From: BP-464 sp045805505
Lineage (GTDB): Bacteria > Actinomycetota > Thermoleophilia > Solirubrobacterales > Solirubrobacteraceae
Direction: 5' to 3'
NCBI GenBank assembly: GCA_045805505.1
Contig: JBJMLA010000124.1
Span: 19,841-83,840 of the forward strand
DNA: 64,000 nt
Shown: one piece after another, positions 32,465 to 40,740 of the stretch
How positions within the stretch are numbered: the stretch's first letter is position 1
Layout: every line of letters starts with the position of its first letter
Program-made: the position numbers and the translations under genes
The notes under the pieces: model-generated
Seen by the model: the letters and a program-made list of their open reading frames with translations, nothing else
What the model was told of the DNA's origin: nothing
Database searches by the model: none

Positions 32465-33097
32465 TCACGTGTCGTAGCCCGGCTCGCCCGGCAGCAGGAC
32501 GCGGGCCGTCTCGCCGGTGATGATCACGCGCGGCTCGACCGGGACGACCTCGCGGCCCTCCGCGTAGGCGAGCAGCTCGTCGGCGGTCGCGAACGGCGCG
32601 AGCTGCTCGAGGTGCTTGATGGTCGGGAAGACGAGCAGGATCTCGCCGCGCTCGTGGGCGTCGAGCGCGCCGCGGGGCGTGAACCAGCCGAGGTCGACGC
32701 ACTCCTGGCCGTCGACGACGGGCTGCGCGCCTTCGGGTGCGGAGACGATGAAGAAGTGCGTGTCGAAGCGCCTGGTGAGCTCGGGCGGGGTGACCCAGCG
32801 CGAGAACTCCACGAGGTCGGCGGGATCGACGCCTTCGACGGCCGCCTCCTCGGCGAGCTCGCGAACCGCCGCGGCACGATTGGCCTCGTCTCCTTCACCC
32901 TCGTCCGCGTCGACGGCACCGCCGGGGAAGACCCAGACGCCCCCCATGAACCGTGCGTTCGGATCGCGCTGGACGAGGAGCAGCTCGAGCGTCTCGGCGC
33001 CGCCGCGGAGCAGGATCACCGACGCCGCGTGGCGAGGTGCGGTCGCCTCGCCAGAGGTGTTCAGCTCGGTCCCGGGCTCCGGCGCTTCGACGTCCAT
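32465..33097 (-). CDS. NUDIX hydrolase
   Basis: 210 aa. The Nudix box reads GGAVDADEGEGD followed by AAVRELAEEAAV, with the REx2EE metal-binding glutamates. The surrounding sequence (LLVQRDPNARFMGGVWVFPG, FSRWVTPPELTRRFDTHFFI) is that of the NUDT19/acyl-CoA-hydrolase-like subgroup, so CoA or acyl-CoA cleavage is a reasonable guess. TAGGGT is 6 nt before the start, overlapping the rubredoxin promoter. Confidence 0.92.
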   Translation of the reverse strand: MDVEAPEPGTELNTSGEATAPRHAASVILLRGGAETLELLLVQRDPNARFMGGVWVFPGGAVDADEGEGDEANRAAAVRELAEEAAVEGVDPADLVEFSRWVTPPELTRRFDTHFFIVSAPEGAQPVVDGQECVDLGWFTPRGALDAHERGEILLVFPTIKHLEQLAPFATADELLAYAEGREVVPVEPRVIITGETARVLLPGEPGYDT

Positions 33098-33103
33098 CGC
33101 GTG

Positions 33104-33113
33104 ACCCTATCGT
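33104..33113. promoter_or_regulatory. Overlapping divergent -10 elements (Nudix and rubredoxin)
   Basis: ACCCTATCGT contains TAGGGT on the minus strand (33104-33109, 6 nt before ATG 33097) and TATCGT on the plus strand (33108-33113, 9 nt before ATG 33123). The gene gap is 25 bp. Confidence 0.55.
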
Positions 33114-33122
33114 TGCTTGGCG

Positions 33123-33305
33123 ATGAGCACCGATACCGCTGTGCAGCGCTGGATCTGCGAGTCCTGCGGCTTCATCTACGACCCCGCCGACGGCGATCCC
33201 GACGGCGGCATCCCGCCGGGCACGGCCTTCGAGGACATCCCCGACAGCTGGTTCTGTCCCGTGTGCGGCGCGCGCAAGCGCGACTTCGAGCCGTACAACG
33301 ACTGA
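33123..33305 (+). CDS. Rubredoxin
   Basis: 60 aa. Both iron knuckles are present: CESCGFIYDPADGDPDGGIP and CPVCGARKRDF, with the four cysteines that bind one Fe. PPGTAFEDIPDSWFCP is family-typical. It carries electrons to an oxygenase or alkane hydroxylase; no such partner is in the window. ATG 33123 is chosen over TTG 33117, which is too close to the -10 element. Confidence 0.95.
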   Translation: MSTDTAVQRWICESCGFIYDPADGDPDGGIPPGTAFEDIPDSWFCPVCGARKRDFEPYND

Positions 33306-33520
33306 GGGTTTCGGGGTAGGGCGCCAGCGCGTCGGTTGTCTGAGGCGTTGGTGGTTTTGGCGGCGAGGGGGAGGGCTCCGCGCGGCGCCCTCGACACCGC
33401 GAACGTCCCAGACGACACCCCAGGAGGTGTCGTCCCGGACGTTCGCCCCGTTCCCAGGCCATCGAGGACGACCGCGGGTGCCGCGAACCGCTCGGCACCT
33501 CTCCCTCGGTGCCCAGCGCC
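33306..33520. other. Structured 215-bp convergent intergenic region
   Basis: Lies between the rubredoxin stop and the PrmC-like stop. It contains the long imperfect hairpin at 33399-33446 and a pair of 9-bp inverted arms, GTAGGGCGC at 33316-33324 and GCGCCCTAC at 33516-33524. No credible ORF. Confidence 0.6.
33399..33446. repeat. 48-nt imperfect palindrome
   Basis: GCGAACGTCC-CA-GACGACACC pairs with GGTGTCGTC-CC-GGACGTTCGC around CCAGGA. 19 of 21 positions pair, with one 2x2 internal mismatch. It may terminate both converging transcripts or be a REP-type element. Confidence 0.8.
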
Positions 33521-34261
33521 CTACACCGCCAGCGCGCCCTCGACGCCCCGCACGTCTCCATCCTCGTCGCGCAGCACGCGCACGCCGCGGAACGCCGAGA
33601 GGTCGAGCAGCTCCGGCTGTCCCTCGCCGAGCTCCAGGAGGAGCCGGCCCCCCGGCCGCAGCCACGCCGGCGCCTGCGCAACCGCGCGGCGGACGAGGTC
33701 GAGGCCGTCCGGGCCGCCGTCGTAGGAGAGCGGCGACTCGAACGTCAAGGTGTCGCGCTGCAGCAGCGGCAGGTCTGGCGTCGGCACGTAGGGCAGCACG
33801 CCGACGACGACGTTCGCCGCCAGCCCCGCGGGCAGCGGGTCGAACAGCTCGCCGGCGAACGCGTCGACGCCGTTGGAGCGCGCGCACGCCACGGCGCGCT
33901 CGTCGGCGTCGGTGGCCACCACGCGCGCGCTGGGGTGCGCGTCGCCCATCACCCGGGCGATCGCGCCGCTGCCGGTGCAGAGGTCGATGGCCAGTCCGCC
34001 GGCGGGCAGCAGCTCGGCGGCGCGGCGGGCCAGCTGCTCGCTCTGCGGGCGCGGGACGTAGACGCCGGGATCGACGCGCACCCGCAGACCGCAGAAGTCC
34101 GTGCCGCCGGTGATCCAGGCCAGTGGCTCGCCGGTCAGCCTCCGGGCGACGAGCGTCTCGAGCCGCTCGGGATCGCCGCGCGAGGCGTCGCGCAGCTCGA
34201 TCGCCTCCTCGCGGGCGGCGACGAAGCCCGCGGACTCCAGCCGTGCGGCGAGCTCGTCCAG
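33521..34261 (-). CDS. PrmC/HemK-like protein-(glutamine-N5) methyltransferase
   Basis: About 246 aa. AdoMet-dependent, normally methylating the GGQ glutamine of release factors. GEPLAWITGGTDFCGL, DPGVYVPRPQSEQLARRAAE and the AdoMet loop AIDLCTGSGAIARVM are clear, but the catalytic NPPY motif is replaced by GVLPYVPT, so activity or target may differ. The frame has no ATG, GTG or TTG near its expected start; CTG at 34261, 2 nt after the bioA stop, fits the family N-terminus. It is probably co-translated with bioA. Confidence 0.78.
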   Translation of the reverse strand: MDELAARLESAGFVAAREEAIELRDASRGDPERLETLVARRLTGEPLAWITGGTDFCGLRVRVDPGVYVPRPQSEQLARRAAELLPAGGLAIDLCTGSGAIARVMGDAHPSARVVATDADERAVACARSNGVDAFAGELFDPLPAGLAANVVVGVLPYVPTPDLPLLQRDTLTFESPLSYDGGPDGLDLVRRAVAQAPAWLRPGGRLLLELGEGQPELLDLSAFRGVRVLRDEDGDVRGVEGALAV

Positions 34262-34263
34262 CG

Positions 34264-35541
34264 CTAGGCCGCCAGCGGGAGCGCGACGGAGCCGGTCGCC
34301 TCGGCGATCGCGCCCGCGGTGATCTCGACCAGCCGGCGCAGCTCGCCCGGCTTGATGGCCAGCGGCGGCATGAGCACGATGGTGTCGCCGAGCGGGCGCA
34401 GGATCGCGCCGAGCCGGCGGGCGGCGAGCGTGACCTGGTGCCCGATGCGGTCCTCCAGCGCGAAGCCGGTCAGCTCGATGCCGACCATGAAGCCCTTGCC
34501 GCGGATCTCGGCGACGCAGCCGAGCGGTGCGACGAGCTCGTCGAGCCAGCGCCACAGCTGATCGATCTTCGGGGCCAGGGTGCCGAGCGTGTCCTCGCGC
34601 TCGAAGACCTCGAGCGTGGCGATCCCGGCGGCGCAGGCCAGCGGGTTCCCCGTGTAGGTGTGGCCGTGGAAGAACGTCTTGAACTCGTGGTGCTCGCCGA
34701 GGAAGCCCTCGTAGACGCGTTCGGTGGTCAGCGTCGCGGCCAGCGGCAGGTAGCCGCCGGTCAGGCCCTTGGCGACCGTCATGAAGTCCGGCGTCACGCC
34801 CTCCTGCTGGCAGGCGAACATCGTCCCGGTGCGGCCGAACCCGGTGGCGACCTCGTCGCAGATCAGGAACAGGTCGTGGTCGTCGCACTCGTGACGGACC
34901 GCGCGCAGGTAGCCCTCGGGCTGGACCAGGATGCCCGCGGCGCCCTGGATGAGCGGCTCGACGATCACCGCCGCGATCTCGTCGCGGTGCTCGTCGAGCA
35001 GGTGGCGCAGCCCGTCGATGTCGCCGGGCTCGACCGCGAAGCCCTCGAACAGCAGCGGCTTGTAGAGATGGTGGAAGAGGTCGATGCCGCCGACGCTGAC
35101 CGAGCCCACGGTGTCGCCGTGGTAGCTGTTGCGCAGGTAGACGAACTTGGTGCGCGACTGCTCGCCCATGTGCTGCCAGTACTGAAAGGCCATCTTCAGC
35201 GCGATCTCGCAGGCCGTCGAGCCGTTGTCGGAGTAGAAGACGCGCGAGAGGCCGTCGGGGGCGATGTCGAGCAGCTTCTCGCCGAGCCGCACCGCGCCCG
35301 GGTGCGAGAGGCCGAGCATCGTCGTGTGGGCGACCCGGTCGAGCTGGTCGCGCACCGCCTGGTCGATGTGGGGGTGACGGTGGCCGTGGACGTTGCACCA
35401 CAGCGAGCTGATCCCGTCGATGTACTCGCGGCCCTCGGTGTCGGTCAGGGTCGTGCCGTGGGCCGACTCGATGAGCACCTCGTCGTCGGCGTTCCAGCCG
35501 CGCATCTGGGTGAACGGGTGCCAGAGAACGTCATTCGTCAT
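34264..35541 (-). CDS. bioA: Adenosylmethionine-8-amino-7-oxononanoate aminotransferase
   Basis: 425 aa. Biotin pathway enzyme moving an amino group from SAM to 7-keto-8-aminopelargonate to give DAPA. Motifs: LWHPFTQMRGW, DGISSLWCNVHGHRHPHI, YSDNGSTACEIALKMA, FLICDEVATGFGRTG and TVAKGLTGGYLPLA with the PLP lysine, FFHGHTYTGNPLACA. It is separated from bioB-bioF-bioD by about 8 kb. TAAGTT lies 6 nt before the ATG. Confidence 0.96.
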   Translation of the reverse strand: MTNDVLWHPFTQMRGWNADDEVLIESAHGTTLTDTEGREYIDGISSLWCNVHGHRHPHIDQAVRDQLDRVAHTTMLGLSHPGAVRLGEKLLDIAPDGLSRVFYSDNGSTACEIALKMAFQYWQHMGEQSRTKFVYLRNSYHGDTVGSVSVGGIDLFHHLYKPLLFEGFAVEPGDIDGLRHLLDEHRDEIAAVIVEPLIQGAAGILVQPEGYLRAVRHECDDHDLFLICDEVATGFGRTGTMFACQQEGVTPDFMTVAKGLTGGYLPLAATLTTERVYEGFLGEHHEFKTFFHGHTYTGNPLACAAGIATLEVFEREDTLGTLAPKIDQLWRWLDELVAPLGCVAEIRGKGFMVGIELTGFALEDRIGHQVTLAARRLGAILRPLGDTIVLMPPLAIKPGELRRLVEITAGAIAEATGSVALPLAA

Positions 35542-35547
35542 GGCCCG

Positions 35548-35553
35548 AACTTA
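35548..35553 (-). promoter_or_regulatory. -10 element TAAGTT of bioA
   Basis: Reads AACTTA on the plus strand, 6 nt before ATG 35541. Confidence 0.55.
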
Positions 35554-35582
35554 ATGGCCGGATCGGACGGCCAGCCGGCGAT

Positions 35583-37598
35583 CTAGGGCAGCGTGTAGGT
35601 GTCGAAGTTGGCGATGTTCATGGCGGGCTTGCCGCCCAGCGCCGGCACGCCTGTGTAGCTCGTGTAGAGCCACTCCTTGAAGAACTCGGTCCAGCGGGCG
35701 GTGCGGTCGCTCAGGCTGCCGGCGGTGCGCGCTGTGAGGTCGGCGGCCTTGACCATCGCGATGAACTCCGGCGTCGTCGCGTTGCCGTAGACGTGGCCCG
35801 GCTTGGTCAGCCAGTCGTGCATCAGCGTCTTGAAGACCGGCTCGCCGAGGATCTGGCGGACCGCGTACATGACGGTCGCGCCGCGGGTGTACATCGCGTC
35901 GCTGTCGAACATGTCCGCCGCGGTCGGCGGATCGGCCGGTGGCACGTTCCAGAACGTCGGCGACACGCTGAGGGTGTAGTTGGTCTGGTAGCGGGAGGCG
36001 AGCGTCTGGCCGCCGTTGCGGACCTCCTCCCACAGCCACGACGAGAACTCGGTCATGCCCTCGTTGAGCCAGATGTCCTTCCACTGCGTCAGCGTCAGGT
36101 AGTCGCCGAAGTACATGTGCCCGTTCTCGTGGGCGATGGTCCCGACGTCGGGGCCGGTCGACGTGACCGACGAGGAGATCGCGTAGGTCGGCTTGGACTG
36201 CGTCTCGAGCGAGTAGCCGACGTCGATCAGCGGCACGATGCCGCCCTGCGACGTGAACGGGTAGGGCAGGGCGTAGTACTCGGCGTAGAAGTCGATGATG
36301 CTCGGCGTCCGGCCCAGGTTGGTGAGCATCGTCGACTTGCCGGTGGTGAACGCGTTGTCGACGGCGGTCGTGAAGGGCACCGACAGCGGGCTGAAGGCGG
36401 TCGTCGGCGTCATCGTCGTGGCCGTGTCGAACTTGCCGATGGCCAGACCGACGAGGTAGCTCGCGGTCGGGTCCGCGTCGTTCCAGACGAACGTGCGCCG
36501 CCCGCCGGCCACGGTCTCGCTCGTCTTGACGCCCGGTCCGACGACCTGCCACGTGGGAGCGGTGACGTCGGGGACCGACATGCGGATCGTGTAGGTCGCC
36601 TTGTCGAACGGCACGTTGTTGGTCGGGAACCAGCCCATGGCCCCGACCGGCTCGCTGACGACGATCGCCCCGCGCGTGGCGTCGGGAACAAAGCCCTCCT
36701 CGGAGCCGTCCGGGTCGACATAGGCCTGCTCGACGCCGCCGTAGGTGACCACGACGGTGAACTGGGTGCCCTGCTTGATCCCGGAGGCGGGCGTCACGGC
36801 CAGCTTGTAGCCCGCGTCGTCCTGCTCGAACGCCGCCGCTGCGCCGTCGACGAGCACGCCGGTGACGTCGAGCCACGGAGCCAGGTCGAACGTGAAGCTC
36901 GACAGGTTCTGGGTCGCGGTCATCGTCGCGGTGGACGTGCCCTGCAGGACCTTCGTGGAGATCGTGTAGGCGAGGTCGAGGTCGTAGTGCGTGACGTCGT
37001 AGCCCCCGTTTCCGATGGTCGGAAACAGCGTGTCGCCGAGCGTGCGCGCGCCGGCGGTGTAGACGGTCGGGGCGGGCGCCTCCGGAGGCGCGGGGGGCTT
37101 GTCGGCCGGCGGCGTGGTCGGCACAACCGCCGGCGGCGACTGCCCGGGAGCGTCCGGAACGCTCGCGCTCGCGATGGTGGTCCGGCCGGTCGCCGTGCGG
37201 CACGACTGGGCGCGGCCGGTGGCCGCCCGCCGGGTGCAGACGACGAGCCGGAAGGTGGCGCCGGGCGCCAGGGCTCCGTCCGCCAGCCGCAGCGAGGCCG
37301 TGACCATGCGGCTGTGACCTGGCGCCACGGGCTTGGTGCGCACGGTCCTGAGCAGCTGCTCGGACGCCACGCGGCCGGTGCCGACGAGGCGGTAGCGCAG
37401 CCGGGCGCGGCCGGATCTCCTGCCGCGGTTGGCGACCTTGACCGTGATGGGGAAGGCCTGTCCCGGCACGACGGTGGCGGGCGGCGAGGAGACGCTGGAG
37501 ACCGACAGGCGCGCCTGCTTCGGGCCGGCCGCGGAGACCGGGGCGGCGCCGGCGAGGAGCACGATGGCGAGCGCGATGCTCCTGCGAGATCTGGACAC
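35583..37598 (-). CDS. Secreted M1-family-like zinc metallopeptidase with N-terminal CARDB-like domain
   Basis: 671 aa. Signal peptide (MSRSRRSIALAIVLLAGAAP, VSA); an Ig-like CARDB module at about 30-145 (ATVVPGQAFPITVKVANRGR); a Pro-rich linker (PPADKPPAPPEAPAPT); then an M1 fold. The zinc site is HENGHMYFGD (His490, His494) with LNEGMTEF giving Glu513. The usual aminopeptidase GxMEN exopeptidase motif is not visible (SQGGIVPLID is in its place), so it may be an atypical or endo-acting member. GTG start with TACGGT 7 nt upstream. Confidence 0.88.
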   Translation of the reverse strand: MSRSRRSIALAIVLLAGAAPVSAAGPKQARLSVSSVSSPPATVVPGQAFPITVKVANRGRRSGRARLRYRLVGTGRVASEQLLRTVRTKPVAPGHSRMVTASLRLADGALAPGATFRLVVCTRRAATGRAQSCRTATGRTTIASASVPDAPGQSPPAVVPTTPPADKPPAPPEAPAPTVYTAGARTLGDTLFPTIGNGGYDVTHYDLDLAYTISTKVLQGTSTATMTATQNLSSFTFDLAPWLDVTGVLVDGAAAAFEQDDAGYKLAVTPASGIKQGTQFTVVVTYGGVEQAYVDPDGSEEGFVPDATRGAIVVSEPVGAMGWFPTNNVPFDKATYTIRMSVPDVTAPTWQVVGPGVKTSETVAGGRRTFVWNDADPTASYLVGLAIGKFDTATTMTPTTAFSPLSVPFTTAVDNAFTTGKSTMLTNLGRTPSIIDFYAEYYALPYPFTSQGGIVPLIDVGYSLETQSKPTYAISSSVTSTGPDVGTIAHENGHMYFGDYLTLTQWKDIWLNEGMTEFSSWLWEEVRNGGQTLASRYQTNYTLSVSPTFWNVPPADPPTAADMFDSDAMYTRGATVMYAVRQILGEPVFKTLMHDWLTKPGHVYGNATTPEFIAMVKAADLTARTAGSLSDRTARWTEFFKEWLYTSYTGVPALGGKPAMNIANFDTYTLP

Positions 37599-37605
37599 GC
37601 GGCGG

Positions 37606-37611
37606 ACCGTA
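37606..37611 (-). promoter_or_regulatory. -10 element TACGGT of the M1-like peptidase
   Basis: Reads ACCGTA on the plus strand, 7 nt before GTG 37598. Confidence 0.5.
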
Positions 37612-37616
37612 ACGAC

Positions 37617-38252
37617 TCAGGCCGGGGCGGCAGCCCGGTTCGCCGCACCCAGCTTGTCCAGGATCGAGGCGACGTGGCGCTTGATCGCGTTGTGCCCGAG
37701 CCCCAGCTCGTCGGCGATCGCCGCATGGTCCGAGCCGTCGGCGAGCAGGCACAGGACGTCGATCTCGCGCTCGGACAGGTCGGCGTCCGTGCGCCGCTCC
37801 GGCGTCGCGACGCGGCGGTACTCGTTCTGGCGCCAGAGCTCGAGCAGCCGCCCGGCGACCTCGGGACCCAGGCGCGTCTCGCCGCCGGCGGCGGCGCGGA
37901 CCGCGTCGAGAAGGCGATCCGTGGAGGCCGAGCGCAGCACGTGACCGGCCGCGCCGGCGAGCATCACCTCGGCCAGGTCCTCGTCCCGGGCGGATTCCGC
38001 GAGCGCGACGACGGCGGTCCCCGGCTCGCGCCGCACGATCTCGCGCGTGGCCGCCGCGCCGTCGAGCGACACGTCGAGAAGGATCACCTCCGGGCGCAGG
38101 CGCAGGACGGTGCCGATGGCCGAACCGCCGTCGGCGGCCTCGCCGTTGACCTCCAGGCCGCCGTCGGCGAGCAGCGCCCGCAGGCGAAAGCGGTCGCGGG
38201 GATCGTCGTCGGCCACGACGACGGAGGGCGAGAGGGCGCTGGTGCCGGACAC
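37617..38252 (-). CDS. NarL/LuxR-type response regulator with atypical receiver
   Basis: 211 aa, GTG start. Receiver residues 9-125: VVVADDDPRDRFRL (acidic pocket), VILLDVSLDG (phospho-Asp near 60). The conserved Lys near the end is replaced (AAGHVLRSAS), and the Thr/Ser switch region reads ALAESARD. The C-terminal LuxR helix-turn-helix is good: LSEREIDVLCLLADGSDHAA, IADELGLGHNAIKRHV. No histidine kinase is adjacent. The loss of Lys suggests altered or phosphorylation-independent control. Confidence 0.87.
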   Translation of the reverse strand: MSGTSALSPSVVVADDDPRDRFRLRALLADGGLEVNGEAADGGSAIGTVLRLRPEVILLDVSLDGAAATREIVRREPGTAVVALAESARDEDLAEVMLAGAAGHVLRSASTDRLLDAVRAAAGGETRLGPEVAGRLLELWRQNEYRRVATPERRTDADLSEREIDVLCLLADGSDHAAIADELGLGHNAIKRHVASILDKLGAANRAAAPA

Positions 38253-38308
38253 GGCTGCGCAAGGTATGCGCCGCAAGACCCCCGACGCCCCGCCACGCGG
38301 TCGAAGCC

Positions 38309-38314
38309 TAGGCT
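38309..38314 (+). promoter_or_regulatory. -10 element TAGGCT of the spermidine-synthase-like gene
   Basis: Seven nt before GTG 38322; leaderless spacing. Confidence 0.55.
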
Positions 38315-38321
38315 GGCCGGG

Positions 38322-39830
38322 GTGTCCACGCCGTCCATTGCCCCGGCCCCGCGGGGCATCGCCCTGGTGGCCTTCGTCGTGGGCGCGGCGTCGCTGGGCG
38401 CCGAGATCGCCGCGGCGCGACTGCTCGCGCCGTGGTTCGGCGCCTCGACGATCGTCTGGGCCAACACGATCGCCACGGTGCTCGTGTCCCTGTCCGTCGG
38501 CTACTGGCTGGGCGGCCGCCTCGCCGATCGCGATCCCACGATGCGCGGGCTCTGCCGGATCGTGCTGGCCTCCGGCGTGCTGCTGGCCGTCGTCCCGTTC
38601 GTGGCGAACCCGTTCCTGCGGGTGTCCGTCGACGCCCTCGACAACGTCGAGGCCGGCGCGTTCGTGGGCTCGCTCGTCGGGGTGCTCGTGCTGCTGGCGG
38701 TCCCGGTCCTGCTGCTCGGCTGCGTCGCGCCCTACGCGGTGCGCCTGAGCCTGACCGGCGTCGAGGACGCCGGGCGCGTCAGCGGACGGCTCTACGCGAT
38801 CTCGACGCTGGGCTCGCTGACCGGCGTCTTCCTCGCCGCGCTGCTGCTGATCCCGGTGCTGGGCACGCGGCGCACCTTCCTGGTCTTCGCGGTGTCCCTG
38901 GCGCTCGTCGCGCTCGTGGGCCTGGGGCGCGCCGCCTACGCCGCGGCGCCGCTCGCGCTGGCCGCGCTGATGGCCATCCCGACCGGCACCGTCAAGGCCG
39001 GCGAGACCGCCACGGTGCTCGAGGAGGCCGAGACCGAGTACCAGTACGCGCGCGTCGAGCGCAGCACGGGTGGCACGATCCGCCTGCAGCTCAACGAGGG
39101 CCTCGCCGTGCACTCCCTGCGCCGGCCCGGCACCTACCTGACCGGCGACTACTGGGACACGATGCTCGTCCTGCCGTGGGCGACGCGCACCAAGGCCCCC
39201 GGGCGTGTGGCCATCCTCGGCAACGCGGGCGGCACCGTGGCCCGAGCGCTCGGCCACTACTTCCCCGACACCGTTGTCGATGCGGTCGAGATCGACGGCG
39301 AGCTCTCGCGGCTGGGCCGCAAGTGGTTCGGCATGACCGGGCCGAACCTCCACGTCCACACCGCCGACGCCCGGCCGTGGCTGTACGGCACGAGCGAGCG
39401 CTACGACACGATCCTCGTCGACGCCTATCGCCAGCCCTACATCCCGTTCTACCTGGCCACCCGCGAGTTCTTCGAGCTCGTCGCCGACCGTCTCGCGCCG
39501 GGTGGCTCGGTGATCGTCAACGTCGGGCATCCCGAGGGCTCCGACAAGCTCGAGAAGGTCCTCACCGCCACGATGCGCGAGGCATTCCCGCACGTCGCCC
39601 GCGCTCCCACCGAGGACACCAACACCATGCTCGTGGGCAGCGACGTCGAGCCGTCGCCCTCCCGCCTGATCCTCGCGGCGCTGCCGCCCGACCTGCAGGA
39701 CGCGACGAGCGAGGCCGCCGACGTCCTCGAGGACGGCCTCGACGGCGGCGAGGTCTACACCGACGACCACGCCCCGGTCGAGTGGCTGATCGACTCGTCG
39801 ATCCTCAAGGTCGCCGCCGACGGCGGCTAG
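38322..39830 (+). CDS. Membrane-fused spermidine synthase-like protein
   Basis: 502 aa, GTG start. Residues 1-220 contain about seven hydrophobic helices (VAFVVGAASLGAEIAAARLL, VLVLLAVPVLLLGCVAPYAV), similar to the membrane half of fused MFS/spermidine synthases. Residues 240-480 are an AdoMet/dcAdoMet-binding domain: VAILGNAGGTVARAL, VDAVEIDGELSRLG, YDTILVDAYRQPYIPFYLAT. It may make a polyamine or methylate a membrane substrate. It shares a CTAG stop with the convergent MYG1 gene. Confidence 0.85.
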   Translation: MSTPSIAPAPRGIALVAFVVGAASLGAEIAAARLLAPWFGASTIVWANTIATVLVSLSVGYWLGGRLADRDPTMRGLCRIVLASGVLLAVVPFVANPFLRVSVDALDNVEAGAFVGSLVGVLVLLAVPVLLLGCVAPYAVRLSLTGVEDAGRVSGRLYAISTLGSLTGVFLAALLLIPVLGTRRTFLVFAVSLALVALVGLGRAAYAAAPLALAALMAIPTGTVKAGETATVLEEAETEYQYARVERSTGGTIRLQLNEGLAVHSLRRPGTYLTGDYWDTMLVLPWATRTKAPGRVAILGNAGGTVARALGHYFPDTVVDAVEIDGELSRLGRKWFGMTGPNLHVHTADARPWLYGTSERYDTILVDAYRQPYIPFYLATREFFELVADRLAPGGSVIVNVGHPEGSDKLEKVLTATMREAFPHVARAPTEDTNTMLVGSDVEPSPSRLILAALPPDLQDATSEAADVLEDGLDGGEVYTDDHAPVEWLIDSSILKVAADGG

Positions 39831-40702
39831 GCCAGCGCCAGCCCGACCAGCGCCAGCAGCCCATCGCGCGTGCGCGCCGACGCGTAGAAGCGGTTGGGGT
39901 GGGCGAACACCGCGCCCTCGACGCCGGTGGCCTCCTCGAGCGCCTCGTCGCTGAGGCCGGCCCAGGCCTCGGGCAGCGGGCGGCGGTTCTCGAACGATCC
40001 GAGCTCCTCGGGCACCGCCTGCATCGCCCAGCCGTCGGACTTCGGGTAGATGACGTAGAGCGCCTCAGGCGACAGCGTGACGACCGGCTCGCGCCACGGC
40101 ATGTTGCGATCGAGCTCGACGATGCGCGGATCCTGCGCCCGCTCGATGGCGGCGGTGACGAGCGAGCGGGCGCGCTGCCAGGCGGCGGCGCCGGCGATCT
40201 CGCGCTCGAGGATGCCGGTGGCCAGGACGACGGCCTCCTCGAAGCGGGCGTCCTCCTCCTCGGCAGACAGCGACTCGTCCCACGACGGGTTGAGCGCGGC
40301 GACGACCCCGCTGACGCTCATCGGGCGCACGTCGTCGACGAGGGTCTCGAGGATCGTCTGGCCCGTGTCGTTTGCGTCGACGCCCTGGACGAGCCGCTCG
40401 TCGATCGAGGTCGCGGCCTCCGCGGAGCCGGCCAGCTGCTCGCCGAACGCCCGCCAGACCAGGCCGAAGCTCGCGTAGCGGATCCCGTTGGGCCGCTCGC
40501 CGGCGCCGCCCTTCTGGTGGTGATCGAAGTCGCCGGTGGCCGGATCGTCCTTGCCCCCGACGTCGATGCGCACGTCGGCGGCGGCCTGCACGTCGCGGTC
40601 GCGGGTGCGGACGACCTCCACGTCACCGTGGGCGAGCCGCAGGACCGCGACGGCGAAGACGTCGTCGGCGTGGAAGTTGCCCGAGTGGGTGGCGGCGCGC
40701 AT
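39827..40702 (-). CDS. MYG1 family metal-dependent protein hydrolase
   Basis: 291 aa. THSGNFHADDVFAVAVL and DFDHHQKGG are the metal-binding His/Asp sets of the DHH-related MYG1/UPF0160 family; human MYG1 is a 3'-5' exoribonuclease. VDANDTGQT, SLVTAAIERAQ and YVIYPKSDGWAMQAVP are also conserved. TAGCTT is 7 nt before the ATG. The function in bacteria is untested as far as I know; an RNA or nucleotide phosphodiesterase is plausible. Confidence 0.9.
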   Translation of the reverse strand: MRAATHSGNFHADDVFAVAVLRLAHGDVEVVRTRDRDVQAAADVRIDVGGKDDPATGDFDHHQKGGAGERPNGIRYASFGLVWRAFGEQLAGSAEAATSIDERLVQGVDANDTGQTILETLVDDVRPMSVSGVVAALNPSWDESLSAEEEDARFEEAVVLATGILEREIAGAAAWQRARSLVTAAIERAQDPRIVELDRNMPWREPVVTLSPEALYVIYPKSDGWAMQAVPEELGSFENRRPLPEAWAGLSDEALEEATGVEGAVFAHPNRFYASARTRDGLLALVGLALA

Positions 40703-40709
40703 CGCGTTG

Positions 40710-40715
40710 AAGCTA
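40710..40715 (-). promoter_or_regulatory. -10 element TAGCTT of the MYG1 gene
   Basis: Reads AAGCTA on the plus strand, 7 nt before ATG 40702. Confidence 0.55.
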
Positions 40716-40740
40716 GGGCCCCGCCACCCGGGGCGGCCGA

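Noticed and set aside
35793..38321. Long plus-strand frame running into the spermidine-synthase-like gene
   Set aside because: The first 840 codons are antisense to the M1 peptidase and LuxR-type genes and have no family similarity; the real gene starts at GTG 38322.
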